From positions 1 to 64,000 of the forward strand of contig JBNPEA010000052.1 of the NCBI GenBank assembly GCA_051117315.1: a stretch of DNA of 64,000 nucleotides, given 5' to 3'. Source of the stretch: Salinarimonas sp051117315 (GTDB lineage: Bacteria; Pseudomonadota; Alphaproteobacteria; Rhizobiales; Beijerinckiaceae). Shown here one piece after another: positions 24,694 to 32,115 of the stretch; the stretch's first letter is position 1; each line of letters opens with the position of its first letter. The translations under genes and the position numbers were made by a program. The notes under the pieces were generated by a model. It made no database searches, had not been told where the DNA came from, and saw only the letters and a list, made by a program, of their open reading frames with translations.

Positions 24694-25681
24694 GATCACC
24701 CTGGCCAAGGCGGTCAACGAGGCCATCGCCGAGGAGATGCGCCGCGACCCGACCGTCTTCCTCATGGGCGAGGACGTCGCCGAGGCCGGCACGCCGTTCA
24801 AGGTGCTGTCGGGCCTCGTCGAGGAGTTCGGGCGCGAGCGGATCATCGACACGCCGATCTCCGAGCCCGGCTTCGTCGGCATCGCTGTCGGCGCGGCGCT
24901 GACCGGCTCGCGGCCGATCGTCGACCTGATGTTCGGGGACTTCCTGTTCCTGGTCATGGACCAGCTCTGCAACCAGGCGGCGAAGGCCCGCTACATGTCC
25001 GGCGGCAAGCTCGCCGTGCCGATGGTGCTGCGCACCAATCTCGGTGCCACCCGCCGCTCCGCCGCGCAGCACTCGCAGTCCCTCCACGCCCTCGTCGCCC
25101 ACATCCCCGGGCTGAAGGTCGCGATGCCGTCCTCGGCCTACGAGGCCAAGGGGCTGATGAAGACCGCGATCCGGGACGCCGACCCGGTGGTGATCTTCGA
25201 GGACAAGCTGATGTACCAGGACAAGGCGCCGGTGCCGGAGGAGGAGTATCTCATCCCCTTCGGCGAGGCGGCGGTGCTGCGGACCGGACGCGACGTGACG
25301 CTGGTCGCCACGTCCTCGATGGTGCAGGTCTCGCTGGCCGCCGCCGAGATCCTGGCGGGCGAGGGCATCTCCGCGGAGGTGGTCGACCCGCGCACCATCG
25401 TGCCGCTCGACGAGGACACGATCCTCGCCTCGGTGCGCAAGACGAGCCGGGCCATCGTCGTCGACGAGGGCCACCGCAGCTACGGCGTCTCCGCCGAGAT
25501 CGCGGCGCGGATCTCCGAGCGCGCCTTCTACCATCTCGACGCGCCGGTCGCCCGGCTCGCGGCGATGGACGTGCCGATCCCGTTCTCGCCGGCGCTGGAG
25601 GACCTCACCGTCCCCACCGCCGACGACGTCGTCGCCGCCGCGCGCCGGATGCTGCGCGGGGAGGTCCGTGATGCCGCATGA
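24686..25681 (+). CDS. TPP-dependent dehydrogenase E1 component, beta subunit
   Basis: The 331-residue partner of the preceding alpha subunit. Typical stretches are LAKAVNEAIAEEMRRDPTVF, LMGEDVAEAGTPFK, DTPISEPGFVGIAVGAAL and the C-terminal transketolase-type domain with VVDPRTIVPLDEDTI and IVVDEGHRSYGVSAEIA. It overlaps the alpha gene by eight bases and the lipoyl-protein gene by eleven, so the three products are probably made in fixed ratio. It forms the alpha2beta2 E1 heterotetramer in the cytoplasm. Confidence 0.91.
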   Translation: MREITLAKAVNEAIAEEMRRDPTVFLMGEDVAEAGTPFKVLSGLVEEFGRERIIDTPISEPGFVGIAVGAALTGSRPIVDLMFGDFLFLVMDQLCNQAAKARYMSGGKLAVPMVLRTNLGATRRSAAQHSQSLHALVAHIPGLKVAMPSSAYEAKGLMKTAIRDADPVVIFEDKLMYQDKAPVPEEEYLIPFGEAAVLRTGRDVTLVATSSMVQVSLAAAEILAGEGISAEVVDPRTIVPLDEDTILASVRKTSRAIVVDEGHRSYGVSAEIAARISERAFYHLDAPVARLAAMDVPIPFSPALEDLTVPTADDVVAAARRMLRGEVRDAA

Positions 25682-26723
25682 GGTGATCATGCCCGCGCTC
25701 GGGATGGCGCAGGACACCGGGCTGATCGTGACCTGGGCCAAGGCGCCCGGCGACGCGATCGCGGCCGGCGAGGTGCTGCTCGAGATCGAGACCGACAAGT
25801 CGACGATGGAAATCGAGGCGCAGTCCGGCGGCTACGTCGCCGAGATCCGATCGGCGGCGGGCGAGAGCGTGCCCGTCGGCCAGGTGATCGCGGTGATCTC
25901 GGGGGAGAAGCCCGCGGCGGCGGCTGGGCCGGGCGCGGCGCCGGCAGCGGTGAATGCCGCGCCTGTGGAGAAGACGGCGCCCGCACAGCCCGTACCGACG
26001 CCGGCGCCAGCGGAAATCCCCGCGCCCGCCCCCGAGCCTGTTCCCGTACCCATGAACGGCCGCGTCCTCGCCTCGCCGAAGGCGCGGCGGCTCGCGGCGG
26101 AGCGGGGGCTCGACCTCGCGGCGCTCGTCGCCGAGGGCGCCGGCCAACCGATCCACGTGCGCGACCTCGACGCGCTCGCCGCGCGGGCGGCCGAGCACCG
26201 CAGCGCGCGTCCCGCGGCACTCCCCGCCGCGGCACGCCCCGCCGCCGCGCACCCCGCGCGGCTCGAGGCCCGCGCCCCCGCAGCGGCGCTGCGCGACTTC
26301 ACCGACTGGCTCTCCGCCGAGCGCGGCGGCGCGAGCCCGCGGGCGGCCGTGCTCGCCGCCTTCGCCGCCGCCGGCCTGCGCGCCGCGCATGCCGGGCCGG
26401 GCGCGCTGGTCGTCGCCGTCGAGACCGCAGACGGCGCAGAGCCCGCCCGGTACGCCGACGCCGACTGCGCGCGCCTCGCCACCCTCGCGCCCTCCGCCGA
26501 CGTGCTCGCGCCGCAGCTCGTCGTGCGCGACCTGCTCGGCTCGGCGATCGTCTCCGCCCGCGCGGGCGGGCTCGAGACGCCCGTCCTCACGCTCGTCGCG
26601 GCGGGGGACGAGATCGCGCTCTCGCTCGACTACACGGCCGATGCGCTCGACGACCGGGCGGCGATCGCCCTCGTGACGGCCTTCGCCGGACGCCTCGCCG
26701 AGCCCCTGCGCCACCTCCTCTGA
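25671..26723 (+). CDS. Lipoyl carrier protein with degenerate E2 core (split E2, part 1)
   Basis: A 350-residue protein. Residues 1-78 are a lipoyl domain with the modified lysine in TDKSTM (Lys43). A long proline/alanine linker follows, then a peripheral-subunit binding domain (SPKARRLAAERGLDLAALVA) at about 128-165. The C-terminal 150 residues have the length of a shortened E2 catalytic core, but the conserved HxxxDG motif is missing: the expected place reads LSLDYTADALDDRA. It would thus carry the acyl group but not transfer it to CoA. The catalytic partner is probably the protein at 28184-29110. ATG at 25671 is preferred over GTG at 25668 because GGGGAGG lies seven bases upstream. Confidence 0.82.
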   Translation: MPHEVIMPALGMAQDTGLIVTWAKAPGDAIAAGEVLLEIETDKSTMEIEAQSGGYVAEIRSAAGESVPVGQVIAVISGEKPAAAAGPGAAPAAVNAAPVEKTAPAQPVPTPAPAEIPAPAPEPVPVPMNGRVLASPKARRLAAERGLDLAALVAEGAGQPIHVRDLDALAARAAEHRSARPAALPAAARPAAAHPARLEARAPAAALRDFTDWLSAERGGASPRAAVLAAFAAAGLRAAHAGPGALVVAVETADGAEPARYADADCARLATLAPSADVLAPQLVVRDLLGSAIVSARAGGLETPVLTLVAAGDEIALSLDYTADALDDRAAIALVTAFAGRLAEPLRHLL

Positions 26724-26739
26724 CCCGCCGGAGACGACG

Positions 26740-28170
26740 ATGGACCACACCGACCTCTACATCGACGGCGCCTTCCGGCCCGGTGCCGCGGGCGCGCGCT
26801 TCGACGTGATCGACCCCGCCGACGAGAGCGTGCTCGCCTCCGTCGCCTCCGCCGAGGTCGAGGATGCCGAGGCCGCGCTCGACGCCGCCGCGCGCGCCTT
26901 CCCGGCCTGGGCGGCGCGCACGCCGCGCGAGCGCGCCGAGATCCTGCGCAAGGCGTTCGAGCTGATGAGCGCGCGGCGCGACGACTTCGCCCGGCTGATC
27001 ACCCGAGAGAACGGCAAGGCCGGCGCGGACGCGCGGGGCGAGGCGACCTACGCGGCCGAGTTCTTCCGCTGGTTCTCCGAGGAGGCCGTGCGTGCCGACG
27101 GGCACCTCGGCCGCGCGCCGGCCTCGGGCGCGCGCATCCTCGTCCAGCACAAGCCCGCCGGCATCGCCGTGCTGATCACGCCGTGGAACTACCCGGCGGC
27201 GATGGGCACCCGCAAGATCGCGCCGGCGCTGGCTGCCGGCTGCCCCGTGGTGATCAAGCCCGCCTCCGAGACGCCGCTGACCATGCTCGCGCTGATGCCG
27301 CTGCTCGAGGAGGCGGGCGTGCCGCCGGGCGTCGTCAACGTGCTGCCCTCGCGCCGCACCGGCGCCATCGTCGACCACATGCTGCACGATTCCAGGGTGC
27401 GGGTCGTCTCCTTCACCGGCTCCACCGGCGTCGGGCGCACGCTCCTGCGCGGTGCCGCCGACCAGGTGCTCAAGCCGGCGATGGAGCTCGGCGGCAACGC
27501 GCCGCTGCTCGTGCTGCACGACGCCGACGTCGACGTCGCGGTCGAGGGCGCGATGCTCGCCAAGATGCGCAACCTCGGCGAGGCCTGCACGGCGGCCAAT
27601 CGCTTCTACGTCCACGAGAGGGTGGCCGAGCCCTTCGTCGCGCGCTTCACCGAGCGCATGGCGGCGTTGAAGGTGGGCAACGGGCTCGACCCCGAGGTCG
27701 ATGTCGGGCCGCTCGTGAACGCCGACACCCGCGACAAGGTCGCCGCCTTCGTCGCGGACGCGGTCGCCAAGGGCGCACGGGTGCGCCTCGGCGGGCGACG
27801 CCCCGACGGGCCGGGCTTCTTCTACCCGCCGACCGTGCTCACCGACGTCCCCGACGACGCCGACTGCCTGCGCGACGAGATCTTCGGCCCCGTCGCCGCG
27901 ATCCAGACCTTCACGGACGAGGAGGACGCCATCCGCCGCGCCAACGACACGGAATACGGCCTCGTCGCCTACGTCTTCACCCGCGACATGGCCCGCGGCC
28001 TCTCGGTCTGCGAGCGGCTCGACTACGGCATGGTCGGGCTCAACCGGGGCCTCGTGTCCGACCCGGCGGCGCCGTTCGGCGGGGTGAAGCAGTCCGGCCT
28101 CGGTCGCGAGGGCGGGCACGAGGGGCTCTTCGAGTTCATGGAGAGCCAGTACGTCTCGGCGAGCTGGTGA
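26740..28170 (+). CDS. NAD(P)-dependent aldehyde dehydrogenase
   Basis: A 476-residue aldehyde dehydrogenase of the succinate-semialdehyde/glycolaldehyde type. Visible motifs are ITPWNYPAAMGTRKIAPAL, the cofactor loop SFTGSTGVGRTLL, the general base in MELGGNAPLLVLHDADVDVA, and the catalytic Cys283 in GEACTAANRFYV. The C-terminal PFGGVKQSGLGREGGHEGLFEFME is standard. It stands between the two halves of the split E2, with short 13-17 base gaps, so it is part of the operon. It likely oxidises an aldehyde made in the pathway to the acid; the exact aldehyde is unknown. Confidence 0.93.
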   Translation: MDHTDLYIDGAFRPGAAGARFDVIDPADESVLASVASAEVEDAEAALDAAARAFPAWAARTPRERAEILRKAFELMSARRDDFARLITRENGKAGADARGEATYAAEFFRWFSEEAVRADGHLGRAPASGARILVQHKPAGIAVLITPWNYPAAMGTRKIAPALAAGCPVVIKPASETPLTMLALMPLLEEAGVPPGVVNVLPSRRTGAIVDHMLHDSRVRVVSFTGSTGVGRTLLRGAADQVLKPAMELGGNAPLLVLHDADVDVAVEGAMLAKMRNLGEACTAANRFYVHERVAEPFVARFTERMAALKVGNGLDPEVDVGPLVNADTRDKVAAFVADAVAKGARVRLGGRRPDGPGFFYPPTVLTDVPDDADCLRDEIFGPVAAIQTFTDEEDAIRRANDTEYGLVAYVFTRDMARGLSVCERLDYGMVGLNRGLVSDPAAPFGGVKQSGLGREGGHEGLFEFMESQYVSASW

Positions 28171-28183
28171 GGAGACGCGCGCC

Positions 28184-29110
28184 ATGACCCAACCCGGCAC
28201 GACCCCCGTGATCGTAAGCCCCTCCGTGCGCGCCCACGCGCGCCGCAACGGCATCGACGTCGACCGGCTCGGCGCGGAGATCGGGCGCGAGGCGATCGCG
28301 CGCGAGGACATCGACCGCAGGCTCGCAAATGCGCCCGCGGCCGAGGCTCCCGCCGCGGCGACCGCCGCGGACGGCGGCCATGCGCGGCACTGGGCGGTGG
28401 ATCACGCCGCCTACGGGCCGGTGACCTCCGAGCCGCTCTCGCGCTTTGCCAAGGTCTCGGCGGCGGCGATGGCGGCGGCCCAGGCGCGCATCCCCGCGGT
28501 GACGCACCACGACGTCGCCGACGTCTCCGCGCTCGAGGCCTTCCGCGCCGGCCTGAAGGCGGAGGCGGCGGCGCGGGGCGTGCGCCTCACGGCGCTGGCC
28601 TTCCACGTCGTGGCGCTGGCGCGCACGCTCACCGACCACCCGCGCTTCAACGCGGCGCTGTCCGAGGACGGCGAGACGCTGCACCTGAAGGGCTACGTCG
28701 ACGTCGGCATCGCCATCGACGCGCCCCACGGGCTCAGCGTTCCGGTGATCCGCGGGGCGGACGGGAAGGGACTGTGGACGATCGCCGCCGAGATCGCCGA
28801 TCTCGCCGGCCGCGCCCAGGCGCGCAAGGTCCGTCCCGACGAGATGGGCGGCGCGGGCATGACGATCTCCAATCTCGGCGGCATCGCCGGGCGCGGCTTC
28901 ACGCCGATCGTCAACCCACCGGAAGTGGCGATCCTCGGCATCAGCCGCGCCGAGGTCTCGCCCGTGTGGGACGGCGAGGCCTTCCGGCCGCGACCGCTCG
29001 TGCCGCTCGACCTGAGCTACGACCATCGTGTCATCAACGGCGCGGACGCGGCGCGTTTCCTCGCGCAGTATGCGCGCCTGATCTCCGATCCGCGCCGGCT
29101 GCTGCTGTGA
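28184..29110 (+). CDS. E2 acyltransferase catalytic subunit without lipoyl domain (split E2, part 2)
   Basis: A 308-residue 2-oxoacid dehydrogenase E2 protein that lacks a lipoyl domain. The N-terminus is a peripheral-subunit binding domain (VSPSVRAHARRNGIDVDRLG) followed by a short alanine-rich linker and the chloramphenicol-acetyltransferase-like core. The catalytic histidine is in LSYDHRVINGADAARF (His281); the usual aspartate of HxxxDG is asparagine here (Asn285). Acyl transfer to CoA would need lipoyl groups delivered by the protein at 25671-26723. It follows the aldehyde dehydrogenase after 13 bases. No dihydrolipoyl dehydrogenase (E3) gene lies in the window. Confidence 0.85.
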   Translation: MTQPGTTPVIVSPSVRAHARRNGIDVDRLGAEIGREAIAREDIDRRLANAPAAEAPAAATAADGGHARHWAVDHAAYGPVTSEPLSRFAKVSAAAMAAAQARIPAVTHHDVADVSALEAFRAGLKAEAAARGVRLTALAFHVVALARTLTDHPRFNAALSEDGETLHLKGYVDVGIAIDAPHGLSVPVIRGADGKGLWTIAAEIADLAGRAQARKVRPDEMGGAGMTISNLGGIAGRGFTPIVNPPEVAILGISRAEVSPVWDGEAFRPRPLVPLDLSYDHRVINGADAARFLAQYARLISDPRRLLL

Positions 29111-29148
29111 GCGCCGGCGCGCGACGAGGGCCACCCGGGGAGGGCGCG

Positions 29149-29919
29149 ATGAGTCTCGCGGCACTGTTCGATCTGTCCGGCCGCACGGCCCTCGTCACCG
29201 GCTGCCGGCGCGGCATCGGCCGCGCCATGGCGGTTGCGCTCGCCGAGGCGGGTGCCGACGTGGTCGGCGTCTCGGCCGGGCTCGAGGCGGACGGCGGCGA
29301 TGTCGGCGCGGACGTGGCGCGCGCCGGCCGGCGCTTCACGGCGCATCGCTGCGATCTCGGCGACCGCGCGGCGCTCGACGCTCTGGTGAATCGCCTCGAC
29401 GCCGGCCCGCCGATCGACATCCTGGTCAACAATGCCGGCATCATCCGCCGCGCCCCCGCCGCCGAGCATGCCGACGACGACTGGGACGCGGTGCTCGACG
29501 TGAACCTCACCGCCCCCTTCCGCCTGGCGCGGGCGCTGGGCAGCCGGATGATCGCGCGCGGGAGCGGCGGCAAGATCGTCTTCACCGCCTCGGTACTTTC
29601 GTTCCAGGGCGGCATCCTGGTTCCCGGCTATGCGGCGGCGAAGGGCGCGATCGCGCAGCTGACCAAGGCGCTGGCCAACGAGTGGGCGGCGCACGGCGTC
29701 AACGTCAACGCCATCGCACCGGGCTACGTCGCCACCGACAACACGGCCGCGCTCCAGGCGGACGCGGAGCGGACCGCCGCGCTGCTCGCCCGCGTGCCGG
29801 CCGGGCGCTGGGGCACGCCGCGCGACCTCGCCGGCGTGACGGTCTTCCTGTGCGCTACGGCCTCGGACTTCGTGCACGGCGCGGTCATCCCCGTCGACGG
29901 AGGCTGGCTCGCACGCTGA
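29149..29919 (+). CDS. kduD: 2-dehydro-3-deoxy-D-gluconate 5-dehydrogenase-like SDR
   Basis: A 256-residue classical SDR closely following the KduD pattern: TGCRRGIGRAMAVALAEAGA, DILVNNAGIIRRAPA, the catalytic serine region ASVLSFQGGILVPGY with YAAAK, and the ending VDGGWLAR. KduD enzymes interconvert 2,5-diketo-3-deoxygluconate and 2-keto-3-deoxygluconate, and relatives act on 2-deoxygluconate. The start at 29149 has a good site (GGGGAGGGCG). It closes the long plus-strand gene series, and its stop codon forms the loop of a perfect hairpin. Function on a deoxy-sugar acid fits the rest of the operon. Confidence 0.85.
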   Translation: MSLAALFDLSGRTALVTGCRRGIGRAMAVALAEAGADVVGVSAGLEADGGDVGADVARAGRRFTAHRCDLGDRAALDALVNRLDAGPPIDILVNNAGIIRRAPAAEHADDDWDAVLDVNLTAPFRLARALGSRMIARGSGGKIVFTASVLSFQGGILVPGYAAAKGAIAQLTKALANEWAAHGVNVNAIAPGYVATDNTAALQADAERTAALLARVPAGRWGTPRDLAGVTVFLCATASDFVHGAVIPVDGGWLAR

Positions 29920-29930
29920 GCGTGCGAGCC
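29906..29930 (+). terminator. Hairpin whose loop is the kduD stop codon
   Basis: GGCTCGCACGC-TGA-GCGTGCGAGCC is a perfect 11-base-pair stem with a three-base loop, and that loop is the stop codon of the kduD-like gene. No T-run follows. It is likely the terminator or RNA 3' end protector of the long operon. Confidence 0.6.
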
Positions 29931-30130
29931 CGGTATCGGTCGCTGGAAACACGGTAGAGGAAGTCCTGCGGCCCTCGGGGCGCACGGCCGTCGTGCCGCC
30001 GCGCGGATGGCGGCCTGCACGCCGCGGGAACATTTCCGAAGGCAGTCCGCTTAAAAAATTCGAAGGAAAGTTGCGCGATCAGACATCCGTCGGGCATAAG
30101 AGCGGCCCGGAAACCGGCAGCAACCCCCCG

Positions 30131-30595
30131 ATGCGTCCCGAAGATCTCGTCGCCACACTGTCCCAGAAGCTGTCGACGGCCGTCCTCGTCACCGGCCCCG
30201 ACCTGCAATGGCCCGGACCCACGATTCGCTGGGTGAACCGCGCCTTCCTCTCGCTGACCGGCTATTGCGCCGACGACCTCATCGGGCGCGACCCGCGCAT
30301 GCTGCAGGGGCCGGGCACGAGCCGGATCGCGGTCAGCGCGTTCTCTCGTGGGTTGCGCGAGGCCGGCGAGTACCACGGTGTCCTGACGAATCATCGCCGC
30401 GGCGGCGAGCCCTACCTGTGCGAGATCGACGTCAGGCCCCTGCGCGGCCCCGACGGGGAGCCGCTCGCCTTCGTGGCGTTCGAACGGGAGGTGACGCGTC
30501 GCCGCGGACGTCCGCCCGCCGGGACCTTCGGGCGTTACGTGCCCATCGACGAGAGCACGATCGGGGAGCTGCCGGGCGTCTTCGTGCGCGGCTAG
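30131..30595 (+). CDS. Short PAS protein, LOV-like but lacking the photoactive cysteine
   Basis: A 154-residue protein that is almost only one PAS domain. It shows IRWVNRAFLSLTGYCADDLIG then GRDPRMLQG, the equivalent of the LOV motif GRNCRFLQG with proline (residue 55) in place of the flavin-linking cysteine. The rest, GVLTNHRRGGEPYLCEIDVR and FVAFEREVT, also follows LOV domains. A short basic tail ends the protein; no kinase or other output domain is present. It may bind flavin non-photochemically or act as a small regulatory partner. The start is uncertain: ATG at 30131 has no clear ribosome site, but upstream in-frame starts are not better. Preceding AT-rich DNA (around 30048) may hold its promoter. 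Confidence 0.7.
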   Translation: MRPEDLVATLSQKLSTAVLVTGPDLQWPGPTIRWVNRAFLSLTGYCADDLIGRDPRMLQGPGTSRIAVSAFSRGLREAGEYHGVLTNHRRGGEPYLCEIDVRPLRGPDGEPLAFVAFEREVTRRRGRPPAGTFGRYVPIDESTIGELPGVFVRG

Positions 30596-30643
30596 AGCAT
30601 CATCCCACCAAGTGGAATCCGGTTGGTGGATCAGATGATGCTC
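30595..30643. repeat. Hyphomicrobiales-type palindromic intergenic repeat
   Basis: GAGCATCATC and GATGATGCTC form the outer arms, and CCACCAA and TTGGTGG the inner arms, of an extended hairpin with AGTGGAATCCGG near the loop. Repeats of this composition (GAGCAT, then GTGGAATCCGGTT, then ATGCTC) are dispersed in many Hyphomicrobiales genomes. It lies between the convergent PAS and LysR genes, and its first base is the last base of the PAS stop codon, so it may also end both transcripts. Confidence 0.75.
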
Positions 30644-30688
30644 CACAAGGAAGCCTAGAGCGTCGCGCCCGCGACACACCCCCGCGCA

Positions 30689-31561
30689 TCACGCCGGCGC
30701 GCAGCGCCGCCCCTCGTACAGGTCCGCGTGCTGCAGCACCATCTCGATGGTCCGGTCGCCCACGGCGCGGATGTGCGGGTGGTAGCGGGCCTCGTTGTGG
30801 AAGACGATGTGCTGCGCCTCGGTCAGCGGCTCGATCACCGGGCCGTGGCGGCGCAGGATGGGAATGCCGTCGCCGACGAAGCAGGGCAGGATCGTCACGC
30901 CGACACCGGCGAGGACGAGGTCGAAGAGCGTCTGCGGGTTGCTGGCATAGGTCGCGATGTCGGCGCCGTGCCGTTCCAGCACCCAGATGCTGGGCCTGGT
31001 CACGGCGAGGTCGGGCTCGATGCCGATCCACGGCAGCGCGGCGTCGTCGGCGCGGTCGCGATGCACGAAGGCGGCGTGGGCCACCTGCGTCAGGCGGCGG
31101 CCGGCGAGGTTCGGGCTGGTGGGCGGCGCCGTGCGCAGGTCGATGTCGATCTCGCGCTGCTCGATGTTCAGCCGCGCCTCGCTGGCGAGGAACATCACGT
31201 CGAACGGGTCCTCGCTGCGCGACAGGTGCGCGAAGCCGTGCGCCAGGAAGCGCATCGTCCAGGTGTCGCCGGACAGGCGCACCCGCGGCTTCGACGCCCG
31301 GCCGCCCAGCCAGCGCTCGAAGTCCTGGTAGCCGCGGGTCATCGGCTGGAGCTTGGCCAGGACGCATTCCCCGTCCTTGGTGAGCTGGTATCCGCTCCGG
31401 TGTCGGTGGAACAGCCTGAGCCCGATCGTGTCCTCGAGCTGCGCCACCCGCCGGCCCAGCGTGGCGGGCGACGCGTCGAGCTTGCGGGCCGCTTCCGAGA
31501 TCGTCCCGCACTCCGCGACCGCGACGAAGACCTGGAGGTCGTCGAGACTGAGGTTTTTCAT
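30689..31561 (-). CDS. LysR-family transcriptional regulator (1)
   Basis: A 290-residue LysR protein. The N-terminal helix-turn-helix is at residues 5-65 (LSLDDLQVFVAVAECGTISE, then SPATLGRRVAQLEDTIGLRLF). The effector domain is atypical, with SGDTWTMRFLAHGFAHL and LNIEQREIDIDLRTAPPTSP. It clearly shares these features with the second LysR at 37431-38300, so the two are paralogues. It is transcribed away from the envelope cluster that begins at 32116, whose promoter region it may control. Two direct repeats lie upstream of its start. Confidence 0.9.
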   Translation of the reverse strand: MKNLSLDDLQVFVAVAECGTISEAARKLDASPATLGRRVAQLEDTIGLRLFHRHRSGYQLTKDGECVLAKLQPMTRGYQDFERWLGGRASKPRVRLSGDTWTMRFLAHGFAHLSRSEDPFDVMFLASEARLNIEQREIDIDLRTAPPTSPNLAGRRLTQVAHAAFVHRDRADDAALPWIGIEPDLAVTRPSIWVLERHGADIATYASNPQTLFDLVLAGVGVTILPCFVGDGIPILRRHGPVIEPLTEAQHIVFHNEARYHPHIRAVGDRTIEMVLQHADLYEGRRCAPA

Positions 31562-31577
31562 TTTCGAGAAGCCCCTC

Positions 31578-31603
31578 TCAAACGTGCACGCTATTCAAAC
31601 GTG
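31578..31603 (-). repeat. Direct repeat TCAAACGTG upstream of LysR (1)
   Basis: TCAAACGTG occurs at 31578-31586 and again at 31595-31603, 17 bases apart, directly upstream of the LysR start at 31561. Such spacing would suit autoregulation by a LysR dimer, but the repeat is not a clear T-N11-A palindrome. Confidence 0.35.
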
Positions 31604-32115
31604 TCCTCACCCCTCAACATTGCCGCATCGCAGCATCGACGCAAGGAGAGATCGCAGCGTAGCGGCCACGAGAGAGCGGCCATCCGGGTCGCCTCTCATG
31701 GGTTGCATTCAACCGATTCCCGCCCGTGAGTTGTCGCGGCGGGATGCGGGAGACCCCCGGCGCCGACCGGCCGCAGGCCTCGACCCGGCCTCGTCTCGCA
31801 ACGGCGACAGTACCGGACGCCACCGGCCGAACGCCGAGATACTCCTGACGAGAAAAGAGATTGCGGCCGCGGGCCGACTCGCGTCCTGCCGCGCCGACGT
31901 CGGCCGGCGATCGTCCACGAGACCGTGCCGGCCGCTGCGCCGACGGTTGCCCCGCGCCTCGAGGCGCGCGCAACGGCGCGTCCGCTCATTCGCGTCGCGT
32001 GCTGCCGGTCCAAGGTCCGGGGGAAGCGACGTTGCACCGCACAACACGCGGGGAGCGAGTTCGCGCGCAGCGCGGGTGCCTCGCTCGCCCGGCCTCGCAT
32101 TCGGAGCGTCCATCC
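31604..32115. other. Gap of about 510 bases without a convincing gene
   Basis: Between the LysR (1) upstream repeats and the UbiA-like start I see no open frame with protein-like composition: open frames here give arginine- and proline-rich products without hydrophobic pattern. A small hairpin GGTTG-CATT-CAACC lies at 31701-31714. The gap probably holds the divergent promoters and perhaps the long 5' leader of the envelope cluster. Confidence 0.5.

Noticed and set aside
31604..32115. Open frames in the gap before the UbiA-like gene
   Set aside because: Products on both strands are dominated by arginine and proline, lack hydrophobic or domain patterns and have no good ribosome sites.
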